Assembly (NCBI RefSeq): GCF_030580855.1
Contig: NZ_JAUQOP010000045.1
Coordinates: 1-40,831 of the forward strand
Direction: 5' to 3'
Length of the DNA: 40,831 nt
Origin: Pseudomonas citrullilanati
GTDB lineage: Bacteria; Pseudomonadota; Gammaproteobacteria; Pseudomonadales; Pseudomonadaceae
Shown: positions 1 to 6,625 of the stretch, piece by piece
How the letters are laid out: the number at the start of each line of letters is the position of its first letter
Position numbering within the stretch: position 1 is the stretch's first letter
Translations under genes and position numbers: made by a program
Notes under the pieces: model-generated
What the model saw: the letters and a program-made list of their open reading frames with translations, nothing else
Database searches by the model: none
Told to the model about the DNA's origin: nothing

Positions 1-1
1 C

Positions 2-109
2 AAGGGCAAGTGCGCAAAAGTGGCCTTGGTGGCGTGTATGCGGGTATTGCTGGTCCGGCTCAACGCGATGGTGCGCGACGGCACGCCGTGGCGGGATCAA
101 ACCGCTTGA
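2..109 (+). pseudogene. IS110-family transposase, C-terminal end only (cut by window start)
   Basis: An open frame runs in from the window edge and stops with TGA at 107-109. Its last 35 codons read K-G-K-C-A-K-V-A-L-V-A-C-M-R-V-L-L-V-R-L and end N-A-M-V-R-D-G-T-P-W-R-D-Q-T-A. This matches the C-terminus of the Transposase_20 domain of IS110-type DEDD transposases, which typically end in a conserved GKxxKVALVAxMRKLL and DGxPW pattern. The 5' part lies outside the window, so I cannot tell whether the element is intact. It marks the left border of the accessory patch containing the rhs genes. Confidence 0.7.
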
Positions 110-125
110 GGCCCCGGAGGGGGCC
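110..125. other. GC-rich hairpin just after the IS110 transposase
   Basis: GGCCCC, loop GGAG, GGGGCC forms a perfect 6-bp stem one base after the transposase stop codon. It has no T-tract and could be part of the element's right end. From here to about 235 I see no gene. Confidence 0.4.
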
Positions 126-235
126 ATCTGAGGCCGCGATAGCACCCAAAAGACGACCGCGGGTCGGGTGGGGGTGAAAGACAGTTGGCTCCCACGCTGG
201 ATCTTCAGCGTGCAGAAAACCTGTGTTTGGCACAG

Positions 236-412
236 GTCCCCTGTGGGAGCGGGCTTGCTCGCGAAAGCGGTGGGTCAGCTTGCCTGGTGTTGGATGTGTC
301 GGCCTCTTCGCGAGCAAGCCCGCTCCCACATTGGATCTTCAGCGGGCAGAGAACTTGTTTCGGCACCAACCCCTTGTGGGAGCGAGCCTGCTCGCGAAGG
401 CGGCGGGCGGGT
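236..412. repeat. REP/BIME cluster (type A), three REP units
   Basis: Three copies of the Pseudomonas REP palindrome with core GTGGGAGCG(G/A)GC(T/C)TGCTCGCGAA are seen at about 242-270 (plus), 307-332 (minus) and 376-402 (plus). The first two face each other as a BIME. They are non-coding and several spurious reading frames cross them. Confidence 0.85.
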
Positions 413-414
413 TG

Positions 415-495
415 CTAGCGTGGATCGGCAATATCCAGCGCCCGATTCGCCAACAGTTCACTCAGCTCGATCACTTGCTGGTTACCCATCGCGAC
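415..495 (-). pseudogene. Fragment: 3' end of a DUF6124-like gene (left copy)
   Basis: These 81 bp align without gaps to 3487-3567, the last 27 codons including the stop of the intact minus-strand gene at 3487-3846. I count three mismatches. Homology stops abruptly at about 495, where sequence specific to the upstream side of rhs copy 1 begins. The REP just before it (376-412) also matches the REP just before the intact gene (3448-3480), so a REP plus gene-end block was duplicated. The fragment cannot encode a protein. Confidence 0.85.
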
Positions 496-691
496 GTATT
501 TGTCTAGATGCTGGATGTGCCGCCGCCGTTGCGAGCAAGTTTGCTCCACAAGGGATTCTGGCATTAGTTGGTTTGGCTATAACGCTTATTCGACCCCCAG
601 CTTTCCTGCTAGACCTAGTACTTCTGCTAGTGGCTGTTGACGAGATATGGGTTTATATATCACGTAACTCCCAGACTACGGATGCGCAGTC

Positions 692-1801
692 ATGTCTTCA
701 AAAAAAGAAAGCTTTCAGATTTTTTATAGCTATGACCCGATTGACCGGCATACCGGTGTCAGGCATTCGGACGGTACGAGCGTACGCATATTTCATCGCG
801 GCAACCGGGTTGCGACTGAAGTGGCGGACGATGCCGTGCACAGCGTATTTGAAGCGCAAGGCGCTCTTCTTGGCCAACAGACAGCAAATGGAGGTGGCCA
901 GGAGACGACCTTGATTGCCCATGATGACAAGCGCTCGACTCTCCTCAGCCTAAGGGCAAGCCAGACAGTGCCGCAAGCAACGGCATATAGCGTGTCTGGC
1001 TACAGTCCTGTTGACGAGGCTTCACATCGTGTACTGGGCTTTAATGGGGAACGTCACGATAAAAGCAGCGGATTTTATTTGTTAGGTAATGGCTACCGCG
1101 CTTTTAACACGGTACTGATGCGTTTTAATAGCCCTGACAACCAGAGCCCATTTGGAGAGGGTGGAATGAACGCCTATGCGTATTGCGCGGGCGACCCGGT
1201 TAATAGAACCGATCCGACTGGGCATTCTTGGATGTCGCTCTTCAAGGGCATAGCTAATCTTGCCGGACGGCAGGGTCCGACGACACAGAACTTTGGTCAT
1301 TTTGCCCGAGTGAAGTCTTCCACGACCCAGTTCAAGATTTATGCAAGGTCATCTGTCGACGATACCTTTAAGCGTGTAGGCCGCTTCCCCCGAAAAAACG
1401 GGTACACGCAAGAACAGGCCTTTGACTTGGCCAAGGAATTTAACGAAAAAGTGATCGCTAGGAGACAAGCTATTCTTGAAAAACAAATGGCCGATAGACG
1501 AAGGTTATACGCCAACGCAGAAATAGAGCGGAGGGTGGGGGCTGATGAGAGAGTTCAGCGACTTGAGTCGCAATTACAAGCGGCTGAGAGGGATGTTGAC
1601 CGCGCCCGATCGGCGTTTAAAAGACGTGGAGGTAGGTTTGATCACGACAATGATTATACTCCCGGCGAAAACGAGGCATTCTCTAGACGGGACGCTATAA
1701 AATTTGAGCTGGAAAATATAAGAGAAAATATAAGAAATAAACATGAGCTCAACGTTTTGCTAAGGCAACGCCAAGAGAGAATTTCTACGTTTGGAAGATG
1801 A
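692..1801 (+). CDS. Orphan Rhs-core protein with variable C-terminal tail (copy 1)
   Basis: A 369-aa protein. Residues about 9-179 are an RHS repeat-associated core. The diagnostic end is at 135-179, with motifs YRAFNTVLMRFNSPDNQSPF, NAYAYCAGDPVN and DPTGHS. In Rhs and YD-repeat proteins this core precedes a variable, often toxic, C-terminal domain. Here the core is very short, with no N-terminal PAAR or VgrG-like part, no signal peptide and no YD-repeat shell, so it is an orphan or cassette-like form. The tail (about 203-369) is charged, probably coiled-coil, and its DNA is AT-richer than nearby genes. No toxin motif is recognised. The start is the first ATG and has no clear Shine-Dalgarno. 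Residues 1-202 differ from copy 2 at only six positions, while the tails diverge strongly. No immunity gene is evident. Confidence 0.85.
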   Translation: MSSKKESFQIFYSYDPIDRHTGVRHSDGTSVRIFHRGNRVATEVADDAVHSVFEAQGALLGQQTANGGGQETTLIAHDDKRSTLLSLRASQTVPQATAYSVSGYSPVDEASHRVLGFNGERHDKSSGFYLLGNGYRAFNTVLMRFNSPDNQSPFGEGGMNAYAYCAGDPVNRTDPTGHSWMSLFKGIANLAGRQGPTTQNFGHFARVKSSTTQFKIYARSSVDDTFKRVGRFPRKNGYTQEQAFDLAKEFNEKVIARRQAILEKQMADRRRLYANAEIERRVGADERVQRLESQLQAAERDVDRARSAFKRRGGRFDHDNDYTPGENEAFSRRDAIKFELENIRENIRNKHELNVLLRQRQERISTFGR

Positions 1802-1827
1802 CCGGACACCCGTCACTAAGCTTATCG

Positions 1828-1893
1828 ATGATGAAGCGGATGTCTTTCACCGACGCCGAGTACATCAGTAAGCACAAGCAGGCCCGCAAGGAA
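1828..1893 (+). pseudogene. IS5-type transposase N-terminal stub (copy 1)
   Basis: Downstream of rhs copy 1 the plus strand reads M-M-K-R-M-S-F-T-D-A-E-Y-I-S-K-H-K-Q-A-R-K-E, which resembles the N-terminus of IS5-family transposases (MKQMSFADAEYAGKRKQTRRE type). The similarity ends exactly where a REP begins (about 1894), so only about 22 codons remain. The same stub sits after rhs copy 2. The assignment is from memory of the family and rests on a short stretch. Confidence 0.6.
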
Positions 1894-2122
1894 TTTGTGG
1901 GAGCGAGCTTGCTCGCGATAGCGGTGGGTCAGCTTGCCCGGATGTTGTATGTATCGGCCTCTTCGCGAGCAAGCCCGCTCCCACATTGGATCTTCAGCGG
2001 GCAGAAAACGTGTGTTCGGCACCAACCCCTTGTGGGAGCGAGCCTGCTCGCGAAGGCGGCGGGCGTTGCTAGCGTGGATCGGCGATATTCAGCGCTATTG
2101 CGAGCAAGCTTGCCCCACAGGG
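1894..2122. repeat. REP/BIME cluster (type A) between the two rhs genes
   Basis: REP units with core GTGGGAGCGAGC(T/C)TGCTCGCGA occur at about 1897-1923 (plus), 1964-1984 (minus) and 2032-2060 (plus). A degenerate half, TGCGAGCAAGCTTGCCCCACA, lies at about 2099-2119. The layout parallels the cluster at 236-412. Confidence 0.8.
2069..2095 (-). pseudogene. Micro-fragment of the DUF6124-like 3' end (middle copy)
   Basis: Starting at the CTA that corresponds to the stop codon of the 3487-3846 gene, about 27 bp match 3487-3513 with one obvious difference. The sequence then switches to the upstream region of rhs copy 2. It is a shorter version of the fragment at 415-495 and in the equivalent position, after a REP and before an rhs gene. 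Confidence 0.65.
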
Positions 2123-2260
2123 GATCCTGGCATTAGCTGGTTTGGCTATAACGATTATTCGAACCCGAGCTTTCCTGCTAAATCTAGTACTTCTGCTAGT
2201 GGCTGTTGACGGGAGATGGGGTTATATATCACGTAAGTCCCAGACTACGGATGCGCAGTC

Positions 2261-3352
2261 ATGTCTTCAAAAAAAGAAAGCTTTCAGGTTTTCTATAGCT
2301 ATGACCCGATTGACCGGCATACCGGTGTCAGGCATTCGGACGGTACGAGCGTCCGCATATTTCATCGCGGCGACCGGATTGCGACTGAAGTGGCGGACGA
2401 TGCCGTGCACAGCGTATTTGAAGCGCAAGGCGCTGTTCTTGGCCAACAGACAGCAAATGGAGGCGGCCAGGAAACGACCTTGATTGCCCATGATGACAAA
2501 CGCTCGACTCTCCTCAGCCTAAGGGCAAGCCAGACAGTGCCGCAAGCAACGGCATATAGCGTGTCTGGCTACAGTCCTATTGACGAGGCTTCACATCGTG
2601 TACTGGGCTTTAATGGGGAGCGTCACGATAAAAGCAGCGGATTTTATTTGTTAGGTAATGGCTACCGCGCTTTTAACACGGTACTGATGCGTTTTAATAG
2701 CCCTGACAACCAGAGTCCATTTGGAGAGGGTGGAATGAACGCCTATGCGTATTGCGCGGGCGACCCGGTAAATAGAACCGATCCGACTGGGCATTCTTGG
2801 ATGTCGCTCTTCAAGGGTATAGCTAATCTTGCCGGACGGCAGAGTCCGACGACGCAGAACTTTGGTGACTATGTCCGAGTGAAGTTCTCCACGACTCAAT
2901 TCAAGATTTACACAAGGTCGTCTGTCGACGATACCTTTAAGCGTGTAGAACGCTTCTCCCGAAAAGAGTACACGCTAGAAAAAGCCTTTGACCGGGCCAA
3001 GAAACTTAACGCAGAAATAATCAATAGACAACGCTCACACGCCAATGCTGCAATAGAAAGCGAAGTAGAACGGAGGATGAGGGGCGATCCGATAGTTCAG
3101 GACCTTGAATCGAAATTAAGAACAGCTGAGATTGAAGCTGCCAGCGCCCAAAAGGCGTTTGAAAAGCGTCAAGGTCGGTTTAGGCGGGGAATTTATACTC
3201 CCAGGGAAAAATTGGCGTTCTCTCTACGGGACGCTATACAATTTAGGCTGGACGAAATGAGAAACGGTATAAGAAACGGTATAAGAATCGAAAATGAACT
3301 CAACGAACTGCAAACGCTACGCGAACGTAAAATTGCTACGTTTGTAAGATAA
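2261..3352 (+). CDS. Orphan Rhs-core protein with variable C-terminal tail (copy 2)
   Basis: A 363-aa protein and tandem paralogue of the gene at 692-1801, offset by 1569 bp. About 165 bp of upstream DNA is also shared. Residues 1-202 differ from copy 1 only at positions 10, 38, 40, 59, 107 and 195. The RHS core end at 135-179 is identical. After residue about 203 the tails are alignable but strongly diverged, both beginning with a TTQFKIY(A/T)RSSVDDTFKRV segment followed by a charged, probably coiled-coil region. The copy 2 tail carries an in-frame 12-bp direct repeat (3260-3271 and 3272-3283) giving R-N-G-I-R-N-G-I-R. There is no clear ribosome binding site, no signal peptide and no recognised toxin motif, and no immunity gene separates the copies. 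Confidence 0.85.
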   Translation: MSSKKESFQVFYSYDPIDRHTGVRHSDGTSVRIFHRGDRIATEVADDAVHSVFEAQGAVLGQQTANGGGQETTLIAHDDKRSTLLSLRASQTVPQATAYSVSGYSPIDEASHRVLGFNGERHDKSSGFYLLGNGYRAFNTVLMRFNSPDNQSPFGEGGMNAYAYCAGDPVNRTDPTGHSWMSLFKGIANLAGRQSPTTQNFGDYVRVKFSTTQFKIYTRSSVDDTFKRVERFSRKEYTLEKAFDRAKKLNAEIINRQRSHANAAIESEVERRMRGDPIVQDLESKLRTAEIEAASAQKAFEKRQGRFRRGIYTPREKLAFSLRDAIQFRLDEMRNGIRNGIRIENELNELQTLRERKIATFVR

Positions 3353-3378
3353 TCGGACACCCGTCATCAAACTTATCG

Positions 3379-3444
3379 ATGATGAAGTAGATGTCCTTCG
3401 CCGACGCCGAGTACGTCGGCAAGCGCAAGCAGGCCCGCAGGGAA
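3379..3444 (+). pseudogene. IS5-type transposase N-terminal stub (copy 2)
   Basis: The plus strand reads M-M-K-stop-M-S-F-A-D-A-E-Y-V-G-K-R-K-Q-A-R-R-E. The TAG at 3388-3390 falls where related transposases usually have a glutamine (CAG), so a single transition explains it. The stub ends at the REP starting near 3446, as in copy 1. The MSFADAEY-GKRKQ-RRE pattern is closer to the family than in copy 1. Confidence 0.65.
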
Positions 3445-3480
3445 TTTGTGGGAGCGAGCTTGCTCGCGAAGGCGGCGGGC
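3445..3480. repeat. Single REP unit (type A)
   Basis: TGTGGGAGCGAGCTTGCTCG, then CGAAGGCGGC, lies directly between the IS5-type stub and the 3' end of the DUF6124-like gene. Confidence 0.8.
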
Positions 3481-3486
3481 GGGTTG

Positions 3487-3846
3487 CTAGCGTGGATCGG
3501 CGATATCCAGCGCCCGATTCGCCAACAGTTCACTCAGCTCGATCACTTGCTGGATCCCCATCGCGACATGCCGGCGTGAACCCTCGAGGTCGAATGCCAG
3601 GTCGTTGATCATGGCATTGGCCGAGGCGAGGTTTTCGCTGAGGTTGGCGAGCAGGCTTTCGCTGTCGACCCCCTCCACGACGGTGAAGAGCAGGCCTGCC
3701 GATGGAGCCTTCTTGGCTCTGGCCTGTTCCGGCTTCAAGTAGTAATCGAGCGCTCGCTCGGTGGCTTCCTGGAATTTTTCCGGATCGAGGCTTGAGTAGG
3801 ACGAGGTGGGGTCTGATTCCGGTGGATTGGGGGTGGCTTTGAACAT
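3487..3846 (-). CDS. DUF6124-like protein of unknown function
   Basis: A 119-aa protein starting M-F-K-A-T-P-N-P-P-E, typical of a small Pseudomonas-specific family that I recall as DUF6124 (related to DUF3077); this is from memory. The start at 3846 is preferred to the upstream in-frame codon at 3882 because AGGAG sits 8 nt before it. The middle has a hydrophilic linker. The C-terminal half (about 55-119) is predicted helical, with repeated alanine, leucine and aspartate (L-A-N-L-S-E-N-L-A-S-A-N-A-M) and an ending V-I-E-L-S-E-L-L-A-N-R-A-L-D. There is no signal peptide or membrane segment. Its 3' end was duplicated twice to the left (415-495 and 2069-2095), which ties it to the history of the rhs array. 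No function is inferred. Confidence 0.75.
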   Translation of the reverse strand: MFKATPNPPESDPTSSYSSLDPEKFQEATERALDYYLKPEQARAKKAPSAGLLFTVVEGVDSESLLANLSENLASANAMINDLAFDLEGSRRHVAMGIQQVIELSELLANRALDIADPR

Positions 3847-4245
3847 GGTGACGCTCCTAGGGGTAATGGAGCCGCCAGACATCGCTGCTAAACGAAGAGG
3901 GTGGCGACTGTACGCGGGTTAGCAGACCGGACCCCTAGAAGCCGGCAGACCCGAAGGTCTCCCACGCACAACCGCCATTACAGGCAGGCATCCAGACCTG
4001 CTCGACAATGAGGAGCACAGTGCGTCCAGGGATTCAGGCTGCTAAACCCGACCACTGATTTTCAGCGGCGAGATAACCATAAAGTCCTGCCCCAAAGCGC
4101 ACAAGCGGGCGGATTCTGGCTTAGTTGTAGGCAAAGGCGCAAGGCGATGTAGCCTGGGAACTGGCGTTTCATGTCACTGGGTATTTATCTGTAGGGTCGA
4201 TCCTGGCGGTTAAAGGTCAGCCTGCTTGGGTGTTGGTGCGCCACG
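3847..4245. other. Gene-free stretch upstream of the DUF6124-like gene
   Basis: No convincing reading frame is seen here. It contains short inverted repeats, such as GACC-cgaa-GGTC near 3948-3959 and a GCAGG/CCTGC pair near 3980-4000. It could be the leader and promoter region of the minus-strand gene at 3846, or hold a small RNA, but I cannot show either. Confidence 0.35.
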
Positions 4246-4412
4246 GCTTTCGCAGCAGGCTCGCTCCCATACCGGATCTTCAGCGCATGAAAAATTATGT
4301 CCGGCACAAGACCCCCTTGTGGGAGCGAGCCTGCTCGCGAAAGCGGTAGTCCAGCTGGCCTGGACGCTGGATGTGCCGCCGTCATCGCGAGCAAGCTCGC
4401 TCCCACAAAGGT
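4246..4412. repeat. REP/BIME cluster (type A)
   Basis: A facing pair of REP units is seen: GTGGGAGCGAGCCTGCTCGC (about 4319-4338) on plus, and GCGAGCAAGCTCGCTCCCAC (about 4387-4406) as its inverse. A degenerate unit precedes them at about 4254-4270. From 4412 to 4575 nothing further is recognised except the ribosome binding site of the next gene. Confidence 0.8.
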
Positions 4413-4575
4413 AATCGTCATAACCGTTCGAAATAGGCCTTATGCAAAACCCGTCTGTGGCGCCAAGGCATTTATGGCCCTGGCGGGGCGTCATATCTGG
4501 TGAACCGGTCTGTTCAGTATTGGATTTTCCCAAGTCCTCAGGCCCAGCTTTCATCCAGAAAAGAAGGAATAGGCT

Positions 4576-4827
4576 ATGAACAAGGTGCTACGCATGCTGT
4601 TTTTGCTGAAGGTGCTGGTGATGCTGTCCCTGGGCTCGACGTTTGCCTGGGCCGAGTGCGACCAGCATGAGCAACACGCCTGGCGTGGGCAGGTGGGGCA
4701 GGGTGAGATGATGCTGGCGGCCACCGACCAGCAGGAGCCCGGCGACCAGGACGATGACGATTCGACCATCGACCAGCCAGATACCGACGACGGCGATGAA
4801 GGCGACGAGGGCGACAGCCAGACCTGA
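4576..4827 (+). CDS. Small exported acidic protein, unknown function
   Basis: An 83-aa protein. Residues 1-26 form a signal peptide: M-N-K-V-L-R-M, a hydrophobic core L-F-L-L-K-V-L-V-M-L-S-L-G, and a likely cleavage after F-A-W-A. The mature part is short. Its end (about 53-83) is almost entirely D, E, Q, T and G, including a DDDD run and repeated D-G-D-E-G-D-E-G-D. AAGGA lies 8 nt upstream of the ATG. The gene is followed at once by a strong terminator, so it is a single-gene unit. Acidic tails like this can bind divalent cations or basic partners, but that is only a possibility. No family recognised. Confidence 0.65.
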   Translation: MNKVLRMLFLLKVLVMLSLGSTFAWAECDQHEQHAWRGQVGQGEMMLAATDQQEPGDQDDDDSTIDQPDTDDGDEGDEGDSQT

Positions 4828-4865
4828 GACGTATGGTGTCTGTCGTTCCCATGCTTGAACAATCG

Positions 4866-4890
4866 ACGCCCTGGTAACAGGGCGTTTTTA
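4866..4890 (+). terminator. Rho-independent terminator after the small exported protein
   Basis: ACGCCCTG, loop GTAA, CAGGGCGT forms a perfect 8-bp stem (4866-4885), and the T that closes the stem is the first of five consecutive T residues (4885-4889). It ends the gene at 4576-4827. Confidence 0.85.
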
Positions 4891-5021
4891 TATCGCGGTT
4901 TGTCCTTCCTTTATCCCGATACCGGCTACCTGTCAGATCTGACAGTAGACGACCTGTTGGCCAGCTTTTATAAGCCAGGGAGCAGGCTTTCGCTGCTGAT
5001 CATCCAAGGCAGGAGAACACC

Positions 5022-5489
5022 ATGAAATCCAATGATTCGTCTGTAAAGGCAACTGGGCATCTGCAGGGTTGGGTAGGGGACGTCGCATTCGATTCCACGA
5101 TGCTGACGTTGACGGCTGATGCGGACAGTCAGGATTTCGTGATCCAAGCCAGTTGGACGGCGCTTGATGGCGGCGATAGATTCCTGACCTTTTACATCCC
5201 TGAACGCGACCGCGAGCGAAAGATCTATCGGTTTCCTTCAGCGGAGGGCGCCGGAGCCTATTTCGAAATCGCCGGTGAACGGACGATGGACTGGCAGGGA
5301 GGAACCATTACCCGGGAGGAAGTGGATTTCACTTCGCCCGATCCCCTGCGATGGTACACGGCGATCCAGTTCAATTTTGAAGTCAGGGTCGATGGGCAAG
5401 TCGTCTGGATTAAAGGCGACGGTCAAATCACTGGCGCCTCACCTTGGGGCCGGAACATGCGCAAGCTCTTCCCGTTGCGCGTGGGGTAG
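5022..5489 (+). CDS. Hypothetical protein, beta-rich, unknown function
   Basis: A 155-aa protein not recognised. AGGAG (5011-5015) lies 6 nt before the ATG. There is no signal peptide and no membrane segment. The sequence alternates polar and hydrophobic residues, suggesting a beta-sandwich or beta-barrel: F-V-I-Q-A-S-W-T-A-L, F-L-T-F-Y-I-P-E-R-D and F-N-F-E-V-R-V-D-G-Q-V-V-W-I. It has several tryptophans and ends M-R-K-L-F-P-L-R-V-G. Upstream, 4891-5021 has no recognised gene; it includes a GATCTGACAG stretch and a G-rich leader. Downstream is a REP pair, so it appears to stand alone. The codon use and ribosome binding site support a real gene. Confidence 0.6.
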   Translation: MKSNDSSVKATGHLQGWVGDVAFDSTMLTLTADADSQDFVIQASWTALDGGDRFLTFYIPERDRERKIYRFPSAEGAGAYFEIAGERTMDWQGGTITREEVDFTSPDPLRWYTAIQFNFEVRVDGQVVWIKGDGQITGASPWGRNMRKLFPLRVG

Positions 5490-5517
5490 CAGAAGCTCTC
5501 GCGCCTTACTTATCCAT

Positions 5518-5610
5518 GTGGCGAGGGAGCTTGCTCCCGCTGGACTGCGCAGCAGGCCCCAATAGAGGGTCCGCTTTGCGGCCCAGCGGGAGCAAGCTCC
5601 CTCGCCACAA
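5518..5610. repeat. REP/BIME pair (type B)
   Basis: GTGGCGAGGGAGCTTGCTCC plus CGCTGG at 5518-5543 faces its inverse (CCAGCGGGAGCAAGCTCCCT and CGCCAC) at about 5583-5608. It lies just past the 3' end of dppF and may stabilise or terminate the end of that transcript. Confidence 0.8.
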
Positions 5611-5644
5611 GTTTTACTGCCTGGGTGCTTTCCTGCCTTTTGCC

Positions 5645-6625
5645 TTACGCCGCGCCGTCGAGGAACTGCTCGGCGTAGTGACACGCCACCAGGCGGTTAT
5701 CCAGCGGACGCAGGGCCGGTTCTTCGGTCTTGCAGCGTTCGGTGGCGTACGGACAGCGCTTGTGGAAAGCGCAGCCCGGTGGCGGGTTGAGCGGGTTGGG
5801 CAGTTCGCCGACGATCTTGATCTTCGGTTTGTTCGGGTCCGGGTGGATGGTCGGGGTGGCCGACAGCAGCGCCTGGGTGTAGGGGTGCAGCGGGCGGCTG
5901 TAGATGTTTTCGTTGGGGCCCATTTCCACTGGGCGCCCGAGGTACATCACCATCACGTCATCGGCCACGTGCTGGACCACCGCCAGGTTGTGGGAAATGA
6001 ACACGTAGGCGGTGTTGAATTCCTGTTGCAAGTCCATGAACAGGTTCAGCACCTGGGCCTGGATCGAGACGTCCAGCGCCGAGGTCGGTTCGTCCGCCAC
6101 CAGCACCTTGGGTTGCAGCATCATGGCGCGGGCCAGGGCGATGCGCTGGCGCTGGCCGCCGGAGAACATGTGCGGGTAGCGCTGGTAATGCTCGGGGCGC
6201 AGGCCCACCTGCTTCATCATCGCCTGGACTTTTTCCCGGCGTTCGGTGGCCGACAGGCTGGTGTTGATCAGCAGCGGCTCGGCCAATTGGTCACCGACTT
6301 TCTGCCGTGGGTTGAGCGACGCGTACGGGCTCTGGAAGACCATTTGCACGTCTTTGCGCAATTGCTTGCGTTCGGCCTTGTTGGCGCCGGCCACTTCCTG
6401 GCCGGCGATTTTCAGGGAGCCGGAGGACGGTTCCTCGATCAGCGTCAGGGCCCGGGCGAGGGTGGATTTGCCGCAACCGGATTCGCCCACCACGGCCAGG
6501 GTCTTGCCGGCCTCCAGCTCGAACGACACACCGTTGAGGGCGCGCACGGTCGCATGGCCCTTGAACATGCCACGGGACACTTCGTAATGACGGGTCAGGT
6601 CACGGGCGGTAAGTACGACGGCCAT
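5645..6625 (-). CDS. dppF: Dipeptide ABC transporter ATP-binding protein DppF
   Basis: A 326-aa cytoplasmic ATPase of the peptide/nickel (Opp/Dpp) family. Walker A is GESGCGKST (about 47-55), then the ABC signature F-S-G-G-Q-R-Q-R-I and Walker B V-L-V-A-D-E-P-T-S-A-L-D. The C-terminal oligopeptide-type extension has a cysteine cluster (P-P-G-C-A-F-H-K-R-C-P-Y, then R-C). The ATG at 6625 shares one base with the stop of dppD (TGATG), implying translational coupling, and AGGAGG lies 7 nt upstream. A GTG one codon earlier is possible. It powers peptide uptake with DppD through the DppBC channel. It is the last gene of the cluster and is followed by a REP pair. Confidence 0.93.
   Translation of the reverse strand: MAVVLTARDLTRHYEVSRGMFKGHATVRALNGVSFELEAGKTLAVVGESGCGKSTLARALTLIEEPSSGSLKIAGQEVAGANKAERKQLRKDVQMVFQSPYASLNPRQKVGDQLAEPLLINTSLSATERREKVQAMMKQVGLRPEHYQRYPHMFSGGQRQRIALARAMMLQPKVLVADEPTSALDVSIQAQVLNLFMDLQQEFNTAYVFISHNLAVVQHVADDVMVMYLGRPVEMGPNENIYSRPLHPYTQALLSATPTIHPDPNKPKIKIVGELPNPLNPPPGCAFHKRCPYATERCKTEEPALRPLDNRLVACHYAEQFLDGAA

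Noticed and set aside
627..655. TTGACG and TATATA before rhs copy 1 (also before copy 2) as a promoter
   Set aside because: The spacing between the boxes is about 11 bp, too short for a sigma70 promoter, so I do not list it although the region is shared by both copies.
168..914. A 248-codon plus-strand frame across the REP cluster into rhs copy 1
   Set aside because: It runs through REP DNA and overlaps the rhs gene in another frame. A matching frame also appears before copy 2 only because the DNA is duplicated.
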